DNA of 64,000 nucleotides from assembly GCA_041741415.1 (NCBI GenBank), contig JBGSKC010000041.1, positions 1 through 64,000 of the forward strand, written 5' to 3'. The notes under the pieces are model-generated. The model saw only the letters and a list, made by a program, of their open reading frames with translations. It had not been told where the DNA came from and did no database searches. How positions within the stretch are numbered: position 1 is the first letter of the stretch; each line of letters opens with the position of its first letter. Position numbers and translations under genes: made by a program. Of this stretch, positions 7,820 to 17,050 are shown piece by piece. This DNA is from JANQTF01 sp041741415. Lineage in GTDB: Bacteria; Bacteroidota; Bacteroidia; J057.

Positions 7820-8908
7820 ATGTCCGAAACATCCATCCTCAACGAAGCAGCGCTCGACTTTCTGACCAAATACATCAACAACGCCTCCCCAACAGGGTTT
7901 GAAGCTGCGGGTCAGCAAATGTGGCTCGAATACCTCAAACCCTACATCGACGCCTATGAGGTGGATGCTTACGGCTCTGTTTTTGGCATCATCAACCCCG
8001 GCACCGGATACAAGGTTGTGATTGAGGCCCACGCCGATGAGATTTCATGGTTCGTTAACTACATCAACGAGGAAGGCTTCATTTATCTGGTGAGAAATGG
8101 CGGTTCCGACCACCAGATTGCCCCTTCGAAGCGGGTGAATATTCATACCTCCCAGGGCCTTGTGAAAGCAGTGTTCGGCTGGCCCGCCATCCACACCCGC
8201 GACCGTTCCACCGAAAAAGCACCCAGCACAAGAAACATATTCCTTGACTGTGGTTGCACCAGCCGCAAAGAAGTAGAAGAACTCGGCGTGAAGGTGGGAG
8301 ATGTGGTCACCTACGAGGATGAGTTCATGGTTCTCAACAACAAATTTTACGTGGGCCGCGCCCTCGACAACCGCGTTGGCGGCTTTATGATTGCCCAGGT
8401 TGCCCGATTGTTGCGTGAGCAGAACATTCAGCTGCCCTTCAGCCTGTACATTGTGAACTCCGTACAGGAGGAAATTGGCCTGCGCGGCGCAGAAATGATC
8501 GCCGAGCGCATTCAGCCTGATGTGGCCATCATCACCGACGTGACCCACGACACAGGAACGCCGATGATCGACAAAATCGAGAATGGCGATGTGAAAGCAG
8601 GCAGGGGGCCTTCCCTCACAGTCGGTCCTGCTGTTCACAACAAGCTGCTCAAACTCATCCAGGACGCTGCTACCGAAAAGGAAATTCCTTTCCAGCGCGA
8701 AGCAGCTTCCCGCTCTACCGGAACCGACACCGACGCGTTTGCCTACAGCAACATGGGGGTTCCTTCCGCCCTGATTTCCCTCCCGCTGCGCTACATGCAC
8801 ACGACGGTGGAAATGGCCCACAAAGAAGACGTCGAAGCGGTAATCCGCCTTATGCTCGAAGCACTTCAGCGCATTGAGTATCAGCATGATTTCAGGTATT
8901 TTTCCTGA
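7820..8908 (+). CDS. M42-family metallo-aminopeptidase
   Basis: This is a cytoplasmic dizinc aminopeptidase of the glutamyl aminopeptidase/tetrahedral TET type, which trims N-terminal residues from peptides. The 362-residue product has the expected length. Likely metal ligands and catalytic residues are visible: E-A-H-A-D-E (His71), R-A-L-D-N-R (Asp183), the catalytic Glu pair in QEEIGLRG (217-218), D-V-T-H-D (Asp240) and the C-terminal H-T-T-V-E-M. There is no signal peptide. The ATG at 7820 follows an AT-rich leader. It stands alone between the sdh terminator and a hairpin repeat at 8974-9014. Substrate preference cannot be read from the sequence. Confidence 0.9.
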   Translation: MSETSILNEAALDFLTKYINNASPTGFEAAGQQMWLEYLKPYIDAYEVDAYGSVFGIINPGTGYKVVIEAHADEISWFVNYINEEGFIYLVRNGGSDHQIAPSKRVNIHTSQGLVKAVFGWPAIHTRDRSTEKAPSTRNIFLDCGCTSRKEVEELGVKVGDVVTYEDEFMVLNNKFYVGRALDNRVGGFMIAQVARLLREQNIQLPFSLYIVNSVQEEIGLRGAEMIAERIQPDVAIITDVTHDTGTPMIDKIENGDVKAGRGPSLTVGPAVHNKLLKLIQDAATEKEIPFQREAASRSTGTDTDAFAYSNMGVPSALISLPLRYMHTTVEMAHKEDVEAVIRLMLEALQRIEYQHDFRYFS

Positions 8909-8973
8909 TCAAAGCTAAGAGGAGCCGGGAACCGGAGGCGAAGCCGTTTGAGAAGCGGGACGTTGATAAGCGG

Positions 8974-9014
8974 GAGGCGAGGCTGGAATCAAAGAAATTC
9001 TCCAGTCTCGCCTC
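8974..9014. repeat. Long hairpin of the GAGGCGA repeat type
   Basis: GAGGCGAGGCTGGA (8974-8987) pairs with TCCAGTCTCGCCTC (9001-9014), 14 pairs including one G-T, around a 13-base loop. Just upstream, ACCGGAGGCGAAGCCG recurs at 42373-42388. The hairpin lies between convergent genes and could end transcription from either side, but no T-tract follows on either strand. Confidence 0.65.
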
Positions 9015-9029
9015 TCAACTTCTCGCATC

Positions 9030-9824
9030 CTACTTCCCTCTCCCCTTCGGCCACTGCTCCTTTCGCCACCAGCCATCCTCCAGATCCCGGCTCACCGTGA
9101 TCCACATTTTGAAGGGATTGTAGGTGTCGTAGGGATCTAAAGGTAATGAATGGTATAATATTGGCGCAAATAACACTGGATCTACCTGTTTTATCTGCCA
9201 CAAACGGTAGTTGATTGTGATTCTAAATGCGTTTTTTTCAAAGCCTAATCCCGGATTTATTTCTACTGAATAGGGATTAAAGAGGACCTTTTTCTCGCGA
9301 TAGGCTTGAAATAGATAGAAGGTTGTTCCTTTTGCCCTCATCCATTTCAACCAATTGGCTGAGCCGATGGCATCACAAGAAAAAAAGACTCTTCCACCGT
9401 TGGGAAGCTCCCAAAGTCTCTTAGAAAAAGATAAAGAAGTTGAACCCATATGAATGAAGTAACCTCCTACAAACACAATATCGGAAGGCACTGAGATTGG
9501 ATTGTCGAGTAAAGGTACTCTATTAAACGGGCGGGTAAAAGAGTTGATTTCCAGGCCATACCCTATTCCCAGATCAATGGAAAAGTCTTGACGATATAGG
9601 ATTGGTTTTGAAATTCCTAGCGAAAACTGCATTGTGGGCATCCCGCCATCAGCATCTATTAATTCCTGTGCATAACTTTTCGGCCAATCAAACATCCTCC
9701 TATCCTGCTGCTGCATCCCCAAACCAATGACCCATCTCATTTTTCCATCAAAACCCTGAGAAAGGAGCTGAGGAATAAACAGTAGCGTGATTAACCCCAA
9801 GGAAAATATGTGCTTCGTCTTCAT
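9030..9824 (-). CDS. Putative outer-membrane beta-barrel or surface protein, unknown function
   Basis: The 264-residue product has a clear signal peptide (MKTKHIFSLGLITLLFIPQL, cleavage near L-S-Q-G). Its body is rich in alternating hydrophobic and aromatic strands, such as F-S-L-G-I-S-K-P-I-L-Y and F-R-I-T-I-N-Y-R-L-W, which is how small outer-membrane barrels look. No named family is recognised. It starts 30 bases after the split protease gene on the same strand, so the two were probably co-transcribed. Its base composition is poorer in GC than most of the window (24 of 60 bases G or C at 9241-9300), which may indicate a separate origin. Confidence 0.6.
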   Translation of the reverse strand: MKTKHIFSLGLITLLFIPQLLSQGFDGKMRWVIGLGMQQQDRRMFDWPKSYAQELIDADGGMPTMQFSLGISKPILYRQDFSIDLGIGYGLEINSFTRPFNRVPLLDNPISVPSDIVFVGGYFIHMGSTSLSFSKRLWELPNGGRVFFSCDAIGSANWLKWMRAKGTTFYLFQAYREKKVLFNPYSVEINPGLGFEKNAFRITINYRLWQIKQVDPVLFAPILYHSLPLDPYDTYNPFKMWITVSRDLEDGWWRKEQWPKGRGK

Positions 9825-9854
9825 TTCAAATTCGATTAACCGTACAACACAGGG

Positions 9855-12074
9855 TTAATTGGAAATCCGGATTCTTCTGGTTTCCTGATAGGTCTCAGAA
9901 ATAAAGCGAACCAGATAAATGCCAGATGCGAGACTGTGAGTGGGAATGGAAATCCGTGAGGTTGTTATCTGCTCCTGCATCAATAACTGGCCCTGGAGGT
10001 TGAGTACCTGCCAGGTACTGGCCTGTGATCGGTAGGATTCCGGAACGGTGAAAATGAATTCTCCCCCGCCATTAGTCTCGGACGAGGGTTCTTCAAAGAC
10101 GAAACTCTCCGGATATTCTATCCATACTTCCCCATCCGAGAGCGGTGAGGGCCCGCAAGTATTATTGGTCTGGATGTAAAAATATCCGCTGCTGCCAGCC
10201 GCCGGGCTTGAAGCGGCAGTAAAGGTATTTTTGATACCAATGGTCGTAGTTTGGGCGACCAGACTTCCCGACCTCGTCCAAACAGCATCGGTAGGGGAGG
10301 CTCCCGGAGTATTGTCAATAAAGACATGGAGTTGCTGGCCTGGAAACAGCTCTATCACAGGACTGGGAGGCAGCGGAGCCGGAAAAGAGAGATAGGTAGC
10401 TGGTCCCGGAGGGCCTACATAAAAGCCAGTGCTGATTGTGAGGCTTCCGCATCCATTATTTAGCAGGATGGTAAAAACAATGGATCCGAATCCCGAGACA
10501 ATTCCACTGCTGGGAGTTACCGTCGCACTTGTCCCGGTTCCGGATGAATACCGAAACATATCGCGCGGGATCGCCTCCCAGGTCACATCGCCTCCAAAGG
10601 AAATGTCAAGCAAAGCTGTCAATTCATCATCTTCGCATAAAAGGTGCGTGACACCCAATGAGCTGGCAGTAGTGATCGAAGGAATTCTGACTCCATCTAG
10701 TGTGGTGGCTCCCGTTCCGGTTGGGTCTAGCCAGTCGCTTAGACGGGTATCAGAGGTGCCGCCGCCTGTCCAGGAGTCAAAAAAAAATTTTGGAAACCCT
10801 AGGTTATGTATATCAGAATCTTCACAAGTAAGCGTTGGATCACCTCCCCATATCTGAGCGATAATCCGGTGAGAAGAATTGAACAATGGGCCACCTGACG
10901 AACCTCGTTCCGCAAAACCGTCTTCAAACACGATATCTAACCAGCTGGGAGCACCTGCAATTTGATTGGGTATGGGAGGATAGGTAGCTGTTGGATTATC
11001 ATAATCTACCGATATTTTTTTCACATCACCAGCAGGATGATGAATGCAGGTCGTGGGCGAAGGAAAAGAATTTGTTCTGTCCCATCCAGCCATTGCTACA
11101 TTATTTTGTCCTAATAAGCTTCCATTCAACTCTAGCAAAATAAAATCTGTTTGAGCCCAGCCTGCTCGAAATTCAGCCCCAGAATATGAAAGCCAACTCG
11201 TTGGCTCTGTGGTACAGCTAATTGATTGAACTTCGTACCCAAATCGAAATACATAGGAGGATAGGCTTGATTCTTCAAGTGGATCGATTATATGATTCAT
11301 CGGAGTGAGATCTATCGTATGGAAGGCAGTTAGAAAATAGGGTGTTAAGCTATTGCATGTATTATTGATCAATGAACCAGTGAACTTTCCACTACTACTG
11401 AGCACCATTCCCACAGCATCTCTTTCCAACTCCCAGCCTGCACCCAAGGGTGAGCAGTTAATATTAATATTGCAAGGAGCTGAATCTCCAAAACCTCTCT
11501 GGCTTTGGGAGCCATACCCATGCACCGCCTCATCCACCTCTAACACAAAAGCCCCAACCTGTGAACTCGGCATTCGCACAGCGATGACTACTTCTTCGCC
11601 ATAAATCACATCTGAGGCATAAATGCCTTCATGGACATGGGTAGCCGTGATCGGCCCCATCACCATAAAGCCAGTCGGTGCAAACAGATACATCTCAGCG
11701 TTTTTCGGAAGATACACATCCCGAAACACAAATGAAAGCGAGGTGGCACCCGCCGAGCGGATTTTCATCACCCAAATGGGCCAGGCCGTGCCTGTTTCCT
11801 GCCAGGTCCCGTCCTGCTCATCCAAATCCGTGGCGATTTCCAGCCCGAAGCGGTTGCGCGGGTTACCCGTTCGCTCATCTTCCCGAATGGCCTGGGCCAC
11901 ATCCACAGCCGGAAGCAACTAAGCCACAGGCAATTGATCAGGTGCCCAGGGCAAATAGTCGGTTAATGCCTCGTTCTGGCCCAGCACATGGGTCCACACC
12001 TGGGCAACAGACGAAACAGGCAACACGAAGAGCAGGGCCACAAGCAGGCCCGCCCCCAAAAGAGGTAGTCTCAT
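9855..12074 (-). pseudogene. T9SS-secreted trypsin-like serine protease, split by an in-frame TAG
   Basis: The natural start is the ATG at 12074, giving MRLPLLGAGLLVALLFVLPV and then S-S-V-A-Q, a textbook signal peptide. After 51 residues the frame meets TAG at 11921-11919, then continues open for 687 residues to 9855. The downstream part holds a beta-rich N-terminal region, a trypsin-like fold with the triad T-A-F-H-T-I, T-D-F-I-L-L-E-L and G-S-S-G-G-P-L, Ig-like regions, and a C-terminal T9SS sorting domain (ending A-S-G-I-Y-L-V-R-F, then R-R-I-R-I-S-N). Without the first exon-like piece the protease would lack export. A recent point mutation, a sequencing error or amber readthrough would all explain it. 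The gene is GC-rich at its 5' end and markedly AT-richer in the middle. Confidence 0.75.
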
Positions 12075-12244
12075 AGCAAGATGCTGTTAGGTTAATTTTT
12101 GAAAGTAGAAAGGCAATCTATACCCCCCCCCTGAAAAATGCAAGCGGGTGAAGAAATATTTTTCGCCTTTCCCATGTCAGGGCTTGGATGCGAGGGCCGG
12201 GAACCGAAAACCGGGACTGGAAAGGCTTCGCCGGTTCGCAGGAA

Positions 12245-12339
12245 CCCACCCCTGGCCCCTCCGCAGGAGGGGAAAGTGATTCGTGGCATCGCCTGGGCTC
12301 TTAAGTCCCCTCTTGGGAGGGGATTTAGGGGTGGGTTTC
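12245..12339. repeat. Paired inverted CCCACCCCT/CCCCTCC repeats
   Basis: The first unit (12245-12276) reads CCCACCCCTGGCCCCTCC, GCA, GGAGGGGA. The second (12302-12339) is its inverted relative: TTAAGTCCCCTCTTGGGAGG, then GGATTTAGGGGTGGGTTT. Each unit contains its own CCCCTC/GAGGGG hairpin, and the two can also pair with each other through CCCACCCCT/AGGGGTGGG. This looks like a small non-coding mobile or interspersed repeat. Confidence 0.65.
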
Positions 12340-12433
12340 AAGGTAAAAAGACCGCTTCGTTGGGAGAAGCTAGACAAAAACGACAGTAGAGACGCGATTC
12401 ATCGCGTCTCCCGAAAGGCGAAGCAAGCGATAG

Positions 12434-12483
12434 GTTGCGCATCCTTCGGCGACGGCCTGAAGGCCTGCTCAGGATGACGCAAC
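12434..12483 (-). repeat. GTCAT-hairpin repeat, complete copy
   Basis: The arms GTTGCG (12434-12439) and CGCAAC (12478-12483) extend the usual outer stem ATCCT/AGGAT. The conserved strings TTCGGCGACG and TGCTCA flank the inner hairpin GGCCT-GA-AGGCC. This is the CC/GG form of the family at 1043-1084, and it has the longest outer stem of the copies. Confidence 0.8.
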
Positions 12484-12517
12484 GACAGCCTAAAGGCCTG
12501 CTCAGGATGACGCAAAA
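12484..12517 (-). repeat. GTCAT-hairpin repeat, partial copy
   Basis: Directly after the copy at 12434-12483 a second unit begins inside the inner stem (CAGCCTAAAGGCCTGCTCAG) and runs on to GATGACGCAAAAC. The half with TTCGGCGAC is missing. It mirrors the half-copy at 1008-1036, suggesting that units are gained or lost next to existing ones. Confidence 0.65.
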
Positions 12518-12556
12518 CATGAACTTACCAGCCCAAACCAGCTTTTGGTGATCCCT

Positions 12557-13489
12557 TCACCCCCCGTGCAGTTCCAGAAAATTCCTGATCATCAACCGCT
12601 CGGGAGCGGAGGTTTGGGAGCCGCTTTTGGCTACCGAGAGGGAGGCGGCTGCGCTGGCAAACCGCATGGCCTGCCGCATGTTGTCGCCGTCGGCAAGGCG
12701 AACGGCCAGGGTGCCGCAAAGCACATCGCCAGCGCCCGTGGTATCGACGGGCGTTACCGGAAATGACGGGATCACTTCCATGCCCTGCTCATCGCTGAGC
12801 AAGGCACCCCGCGCCCCCATCGAAATCACCACCCGGCGGGGACCCATGCTGCGAAGCTGCTGCGCCGCCTGGATACGGTCTTCGTGCCGGTTGAGCGGCC
12901 GCTTGCAAATCAGTCCCGCTTCCAAGCTGTTGACCACCAGGGTATCGACGAGGGCGAGAATTTCCCTGGGCATCTCGCGGGCGGGTGCGGCATTGAACAA
13001 CACCGGAACACCCAGGCTGTGGGCCTTGCGAATGGCATAAAAAGCTGAATCGAAAGGAATTTCCAGTTGCACAAGCACCATGGCGGCCTCGGCAAAACGC
13101 GCTTCAGCGGCATCAATGTGGGCAGGGCTCAGGCGTTCATTGGCACCCGGGGCCAGGGAAATGGCATTTTCGCCAAACCGGTCCACCGTGATCAGGGCTA
13201 CCCCGGTGGGCGTTCCGCTGATGACGTGGATGTGCTCCACATGAATGCCTTCCTGGGCAAGCTGGTTGATGGCACCCTGCCCGAAAGGATCGGCACCTAC
13301 GCAGGCAATCAGGCTCACATCGCCGCCGGCGCGGGCGGCAGCCACACACTGGTTGGCTCCCTTGCCGCCCTGTGTTCGTGAGAATAATCCTTCCCCTACC
13401 GTTTCTCCGGGTTTGGGAATCCTGGGAAGCCTAACCACCATGTCGGTGTTTGCGCTGCCAATGACTACGATGCGGGGCCGTTTGATCAT
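12557..13489 (-). CDS. rbsK: Ribokinase (PfkB family)
   Basis: The enzyme phosphorylates D-ribose at O5 with ATP so that it can enter the pentose phosphate pathway. The 310-residue product carries the PfkB signatures: the N-terminal substrate region V-I-G-S-A-N-T-D-M, the GGKGANQ motif, and the C-terminal D-T-T-G-A-G-D-V-L-C-G site with the catalytic Asp. In ribokinases the N-x-x-E segment is usually N-E-x-E; here it is N-S-L-E-A-G, which is acceptable in the family. The ATG at 13489 follows the esterase by 79 bases on the same strand. A different sugar or nucleoside substrate is possible, as no transporter is nearby. Confidence 0.85.
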   Translation of the reverse strand: MIKRPRIVVIGSANTDMVVRLPRIPKPGETVGEGLFSRTQGGKGANQCVAAARAGGDVSLIACVGADPFGQGAINQLAQEGIHVEHIHVISGTPTGVALITVDRFGENAISLAPGANERLSPAHIDAAEARFAEAAMVLVQLEIPFDSAFYAIRKAHSLGVPVLFNAAPAREMPREILALVDTLVVNSLEAGLICKRPLNRHEDRIQAAQQLRSMGPRRVVISMGARGALLSDEQGMEVIPSFPVTPVDTTGAGDVLCGTLAVRLADGDNMRQAMRFASAAASLSVAKSGSQTSAPERLMIRNFLELHGG

Positions 13490-13568
13490 GATTCATTCGT
13501 CACTGCAAACTTACACGCATCTTTTGGGAAAGAGAAACCCGGCGATCGCTGAATCTTCCCTCCTTGCC

Positions 13569-15521
13569 TCATGGCTGGGTAATTCCCTTCCAGTCATCCG
13601 TCCGGAACGGGCTGGCAGGCAGGCCTTCAGCATTGTAGAGGTTCACATCCTCGGGGTTGTCGGCCCAGCCGTAGCGCACCGCCACCGGGTTGGGAACCTT
13701 TGGCGAAACCACCGTTACCTGGTCTTCGTCGATCCAGGCCTGAGCCCAGTGCCACACGCGGTCTTCGCCTGCGATGGCGAATCCCCGCACATAGCCATAT
13801 TTATCCTTCGCCATCAAACCGCCGCCCACATTGTCGAAGCGGAGAAAGGCCATGCCATTATCAAAGGTAGCCTCGGCGAAGGTGGGGCCTGAGTAAACCA
13901 GATCTTGTTGGTAAGCCACATGCAGTGCTGCCAGGGCGAGGCGTTTGCCCACATCCTGCTTGTTTCTTGGGTGAATGTCTTCAGCCTCGCCAATATCGAT
14001 GATCACGGCTTCGCCAGTGCGGGGCAGGCTCAGGGTTATGTGCTGGGCTTCGCGAAGCTCGGCCCAGTCGCTCTCGCCCGGTTCTGGTTTGGCTGCCCGA
14101 AAATTAGCCAGCTGCACCCACAAAAAGGCAAAATCGTCGTTCCACTGTGCCCGCCAGTCTTCAATCATCAGAGGGAAAATGCGCCGATATTGATAGGCCC
14201 TGTCGGCATTCGATTCGCCCTGGTACCAGATGGCGCCGCGAATGGAAAATGGCAGCAAGGGCACGATCATCCCATTAAACAGAAGTGCAGGGGCATCGTT
14301 GGGGCCGGCCAGTTGCTGCATGGTGGCCTCACTACTGGGCCCGGGCCGAAATCGCCATTCGCCATCCAGCGCCAACTTTCTCGCTGCGGTTGACAGCACC
14401 ATGACGCCCGCATTGGCATAAATGCCGCCGCCGCCGCCCGTGTCCAACACGCGTATTGCGATGACATTGGTCCCTTCCTTCAGCACAGCCGCCGGGACTT
14501 CGTACTGTCTGTCCACGTTGTAGCCATTCGTCTGCCCCACCAGCTGACCGTTAACCCAGGTCTGGTCTGCGTCGTCGATGGGGCCGAGGGCCAGGCTGGC
14601 GGGCCCTGCAAGGTCTTCTTCTGTGAGGGTAATTTCTTTCCGGAACCAGACCACTCCGTCAAACTGCGGCAGGCCCTTGTTTTCCCACAAACCGGGCAGG
14701 GCCATGGTTTGCCAGCCGCTGGTGGAAAAACCGGGGGCCGCCCAAAGCCCGGTTGTGCCCTGGATGTCGGGGCCCTGGTCGGGAAACTGGCTGAACAACG
14801 CCTCAAGGGTCTCTCTCGTTTTTTGGGTTCGCCTGACTAAATAATCGGCGAGGGAATTGTTGGCAAATTCCTGAAAATCAGGGTCCTGGCTAATGGCTTC
14901 GATGCTTGTCCAGGTTTCGGACACGGTGCCTCCCCAGTTCGAGCCAATCAGGCCGATGGCCACCCCCAGCTCTGGCTGGAGTTCGCGGGCCATGAAGTAG
15001 GCCACAGCGGAGAAATTGGAAATGGTGCCTGGCGAGCAAACGGCCCAGGGCTGCTGGCCATCTGGAAACTGCTGCTGAGGACTGGTGGCAAGGCGGTGAG
15101 GAACGTCAAAAAAGCGGATCATGGGGTGATTGGCTGCGGCAATTTCCGCCTCCGCGTTGTTGACGGCGCTCAGCGGCCATTCCATGTTCGACTGCCCTGA
15201 ACAAAGCCACACCTCGCCAATCCAGATATCCTTTGCCCGGAAAACATCCTTTTTTGCTGAAATGACCAGCTCAAATGGACCTCCGGCTGGCTGAGCAGGG
15301 AGCCGGAGCAGCCATTTGCCATCTGCCCCTGCTTTGACGGTTCCTTCCAGCGAAGCAAGCTGCACCCGCACCGTTTCCTTCGGTTTGGCCCAACCCCAGA
15401 TCACCAGCTCTTTCTCCCGCTGGAACACCATGTGGTCGCTGAACAAAGGCGGAACCTGAAGCTGGGCAAATGCCTGCATTCCGCTGAAAATCAACAAAAA
15501 AAGCGCTGCGGATGGTTTCAT
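13569..15521 (-). CDS. Sialate O-acetylesterase-like secreted SGNH esterase
   Basis: The protein is predicted to remove O-acetyl groups from sialic acids or related sugars outside the cytoplasm. The 650-residue product has a signal peptide (MKPSAALFLLIFSGMQAFAQ). It has the family's N-terminal beta domain (F-S-D-H-M-V-F-Q-R), the catalytic serine in C-S-G-Q-S-N-M-E-W-P (Ser111), a central jelly-roll insert (about residues 245-355, D-D-A-D-Q-T-W-V-N-G), and a late D-I-H-P-R-N-K with the Asp/His of the triad. This layout is the usual one for bacterial 9-O-acetylesterases. It starts 39 bases after the DUF4153 gene and precedes rbsK. Confidence 0.85.
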   Translation of the reverse strand: MKPSAALFLLIFSGMQAFAQLQVPPLFSDHMVFQREKELVIWGWAKPKETVRVQLASLEGTVKAGADGKWLLRLPAQPAGGPFELVISAKKDVFRAKDIWIGEVWLCSGQSNMEWPLSAVNNAEAEIAAANHPMIRFFDVPHRLATSPQQQFPDGQQPWAVCSPGTISNFSAVAYFMARELQPELGVAIGLIGSNWGGTVSETWTSIEAISQDPDFQEFANNSLADYLVRRTQKTRETLEALFSQFPDQGPDIQGTTGLWAAPGFSTSGWQTMALPGLWENKGLPQFDGVVWFRKEITLTEEDLAGPASLALGPIDDADQTWVNGQLVGQTNGYNVDRQYEVPAAVLKEGTNVIAIRVLDTGGGGGIYANAGVMVLSTAARKLALDGEWRFRPGPSSEATMQQLAGPNDAPALLFNGMIVPLLPFSIRGAIWYQGESNADRAYQYRRIFPLMIEDWRAQWNDDFAFLWVQLANFRAAKPEPGESDWAELREAQHITLSLPRTGEAVIIDIGEAEDIHPRNKQDVGKRLALAALHVAYQQDLVYSGPTFAEATFDNGMAFLRFDNVGGGLMAKDKYGYVRGFAIAGEDRVWHWAQAWIDEDQVTVVSPKVPNPVAVRYGWADNPEDVNLYNAEGLPASPFRTDDWKGITQP

Positions 15522-15560
15522 GACGATTGAAAATTGAGGTCTGATATGCAGGTCCGGGAG

Positions 15561-16805
15561 TCAGTCAAAGCCAAAAATCACGGGAAAGAGAAACACCACC
15601 ACCACAGTCCACAGGCTGTAGAGCGGCAGGTAGGCGGCGATGGTTTGTTCTACTTTGGGGAGTTGCTCCGGGTCGCGCAGGGTGGCGCCCAGGCGAAGAG
15701 TCACCAGCACGAGATTGGTGAGGATCAGCAAATTGCCGCCAAGTACGGCCAGTTTATTCGGCGAAACACCCCACTCTGCAATGCGAAACACAATGGCCGA
15801 AAGCGCTACCAGGTTGACGATGATGGTGACAGCAGCCAGCAGAAACACGATGACGCGGGAAATGATGGTGCTACGCGCCTGGCTGGATTCGCTGAGGGCA
15901 AACAGCACTATGGCCATGACCCCGATCAGCAGGGCGTTGAAGAGAAGCAGAAACTCACGGTCGTTGTAGGGATCCTTGCCGGAAAACACCACCGTGACCA
16001 GATACACCACGAGGGTAACGAGCACTAACGGGCTGAAAATGGTGGCAATCACAGGCGAAACCCTGCTCACCAGTTGCGGGTTGGTCTGGGTGACGTAGGT
16101 TCCCACGACAGGGGCTGCCACCAGGCCGAAAACAACCACATAGTTGAGGTAGAAGTCTTCGATGTTCACCTCGATCAGCGAAAACAACCCGAAGGTCACT
16201 CCGGTGAGGATGCCCCCGGCGATGAGGATGAGGCCGGTGATGATGACGAGATCGGCATTGAAGCGCAGAAATTCGATCCGGCGGAAGGGCTGCTTCCATT
16301 CCGTGTGGCCATACACCCAGCCCAGCACCGACCAGAGCAGGAAGGGCAGGTGAATACAGGCGAGGGTGAGCGTGTGGGCATCTCCCTTCTCCGGCAGGAG
16401 GTTGATGTAGATTCCGGCCAGGAGGGTGATGCCAAAGGCAATGATGCCCGTTTTGGTGTCGGAGTTGCGCTTCCAGGCGAAATAGGCCGTGAGAAACGGA
16501 AACACCAGCAGGCCGATGTTCCGGGCGAAAAACTGATCCTCTTCCAGGCCAAACCAGGCCGGAATTTTTGCCACACAGCCTGCAATGAGAGACAATACCA
16601 CCACCAGCCCCAGCTCCTCACGGCTGCCCCATTCCATGCCGGGCGCTTTATAGGAAAGGCGTTCATACCAGAAGCCCGCCGCCGGGTGAGACTGGATCTC
16701 CCCGTGCAAAGCCATGAAATGGTTTCGGAAGGCGGTCTTGTCAGACTGGTAAAGGCGCTCCAGTACAGCAGGGTGGTCAAGGTGAGACAGGATCGTTTCT
16801 TTCAT
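15561..16805 (-). CDS. DUF4153-type multi-pass membrane protein
   Basis: The 414-residue protein has a short soluble N-terminus (M-K-E-T-I-L-S-H-L) followed by about ten hydrophobic segments. The C-terminal tail Y-L-P-L-Y-S-L-W-T-V-V-V-V-F-L-F-P is characteristic of DUF4153 proteins of Bacteroidota. Function is unknown; it sits in the inner membrane. The open frame extends to 16988, but the ATG at 16805 is preferred because the upstream portion has no resemblance to the family and would put a Cys/Gly-rich stretch before the domain. It is the first of three minus-strand genes with short gaps (esterase, rbsK). Confidence 0.75.
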   Translation of the reverse strand: MKETILSHLDHPAVLERLYQSDKTAFRNHFMALHGEIQSHPAAGFWYERLSYKAPGMEWGSREELGLVVVLSLIAGCVAKIPAWFGLEEDQFFARNIGLLVFPFLTAYFAWKRNSDTKTGIIAFGITLLAGIYINLLPEKGDAHTLTLACIHLPFLLWSVLGWVYGHTEWKQPFRRIEFLRFNADLVIITGLILIAGGILTGVTFGLFSLIEVNIEDFYLNYVVVFGLVAAPVVGTYVTQTNPQLVSRVSPVIATIFSPLVLVTLVVYLVTVVFSGKDPYNDREFLLLFNALLIGVMAIVLFALSESSQARSTIISRVIVFLLAAVTIIVNLVALSAIVFRIAEWGVSPNKLAVLGGNLLILTNLVLVTLRLGATLRDPEQLPKVEQTIAAYLPLYSLWTVVVVFLFPVIFGFD

Positions 16806-17050
16806 GTTGAGATCGGAAGAAGGCAACAATCTCAAAAGGTACGCAGTTCCCAAACCATACACCAGCAATGCTGCACACGGGGCAGGCAGGCAGTGGCTTT
16901 TCCCCGACGGATTCCCATTGAAAGCACCACCTGCTCCCAGCGAATTTGCTCCAGAAAAGGTCTTGGCAAAGAAGTTTTCGCCTAACATGCTTGATCGGCA
17001 AGCCAGGATTCCTTTCTTCAGTTCCCTGACCCACCCCTCAACACCCTTCT

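Larger units (their letters stand above)
12075..12556. other. Repeat-rich spacer upstream of the split protease
   Basis: This 482-base stretch between the protease start and the ribokinase stop has no supported gene. It holds a pair of inverted CCCCTCC repeats (12245-12339), a full covarying hairpin copy (12434-12483) and a partial one (12484-12517). The part nearest the protease (12075-12130) must contain its promoter, but no clear TAnnTTTG box was found. Confidence 0.7.

Noticed and set aside
12138..12389. Plus-strand frame of 83 codons in the repeat-rich spacer
   Set aside because: It is made almost entirely of repeat sequence and has no signal, domain or conserved start.
15534..16028. 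164-codon plus-strand frame opposite the DUF4153 gene
   Set aside because: Shadow of a membrane protein gene; the translated product is His/Gln-rich without any motif.
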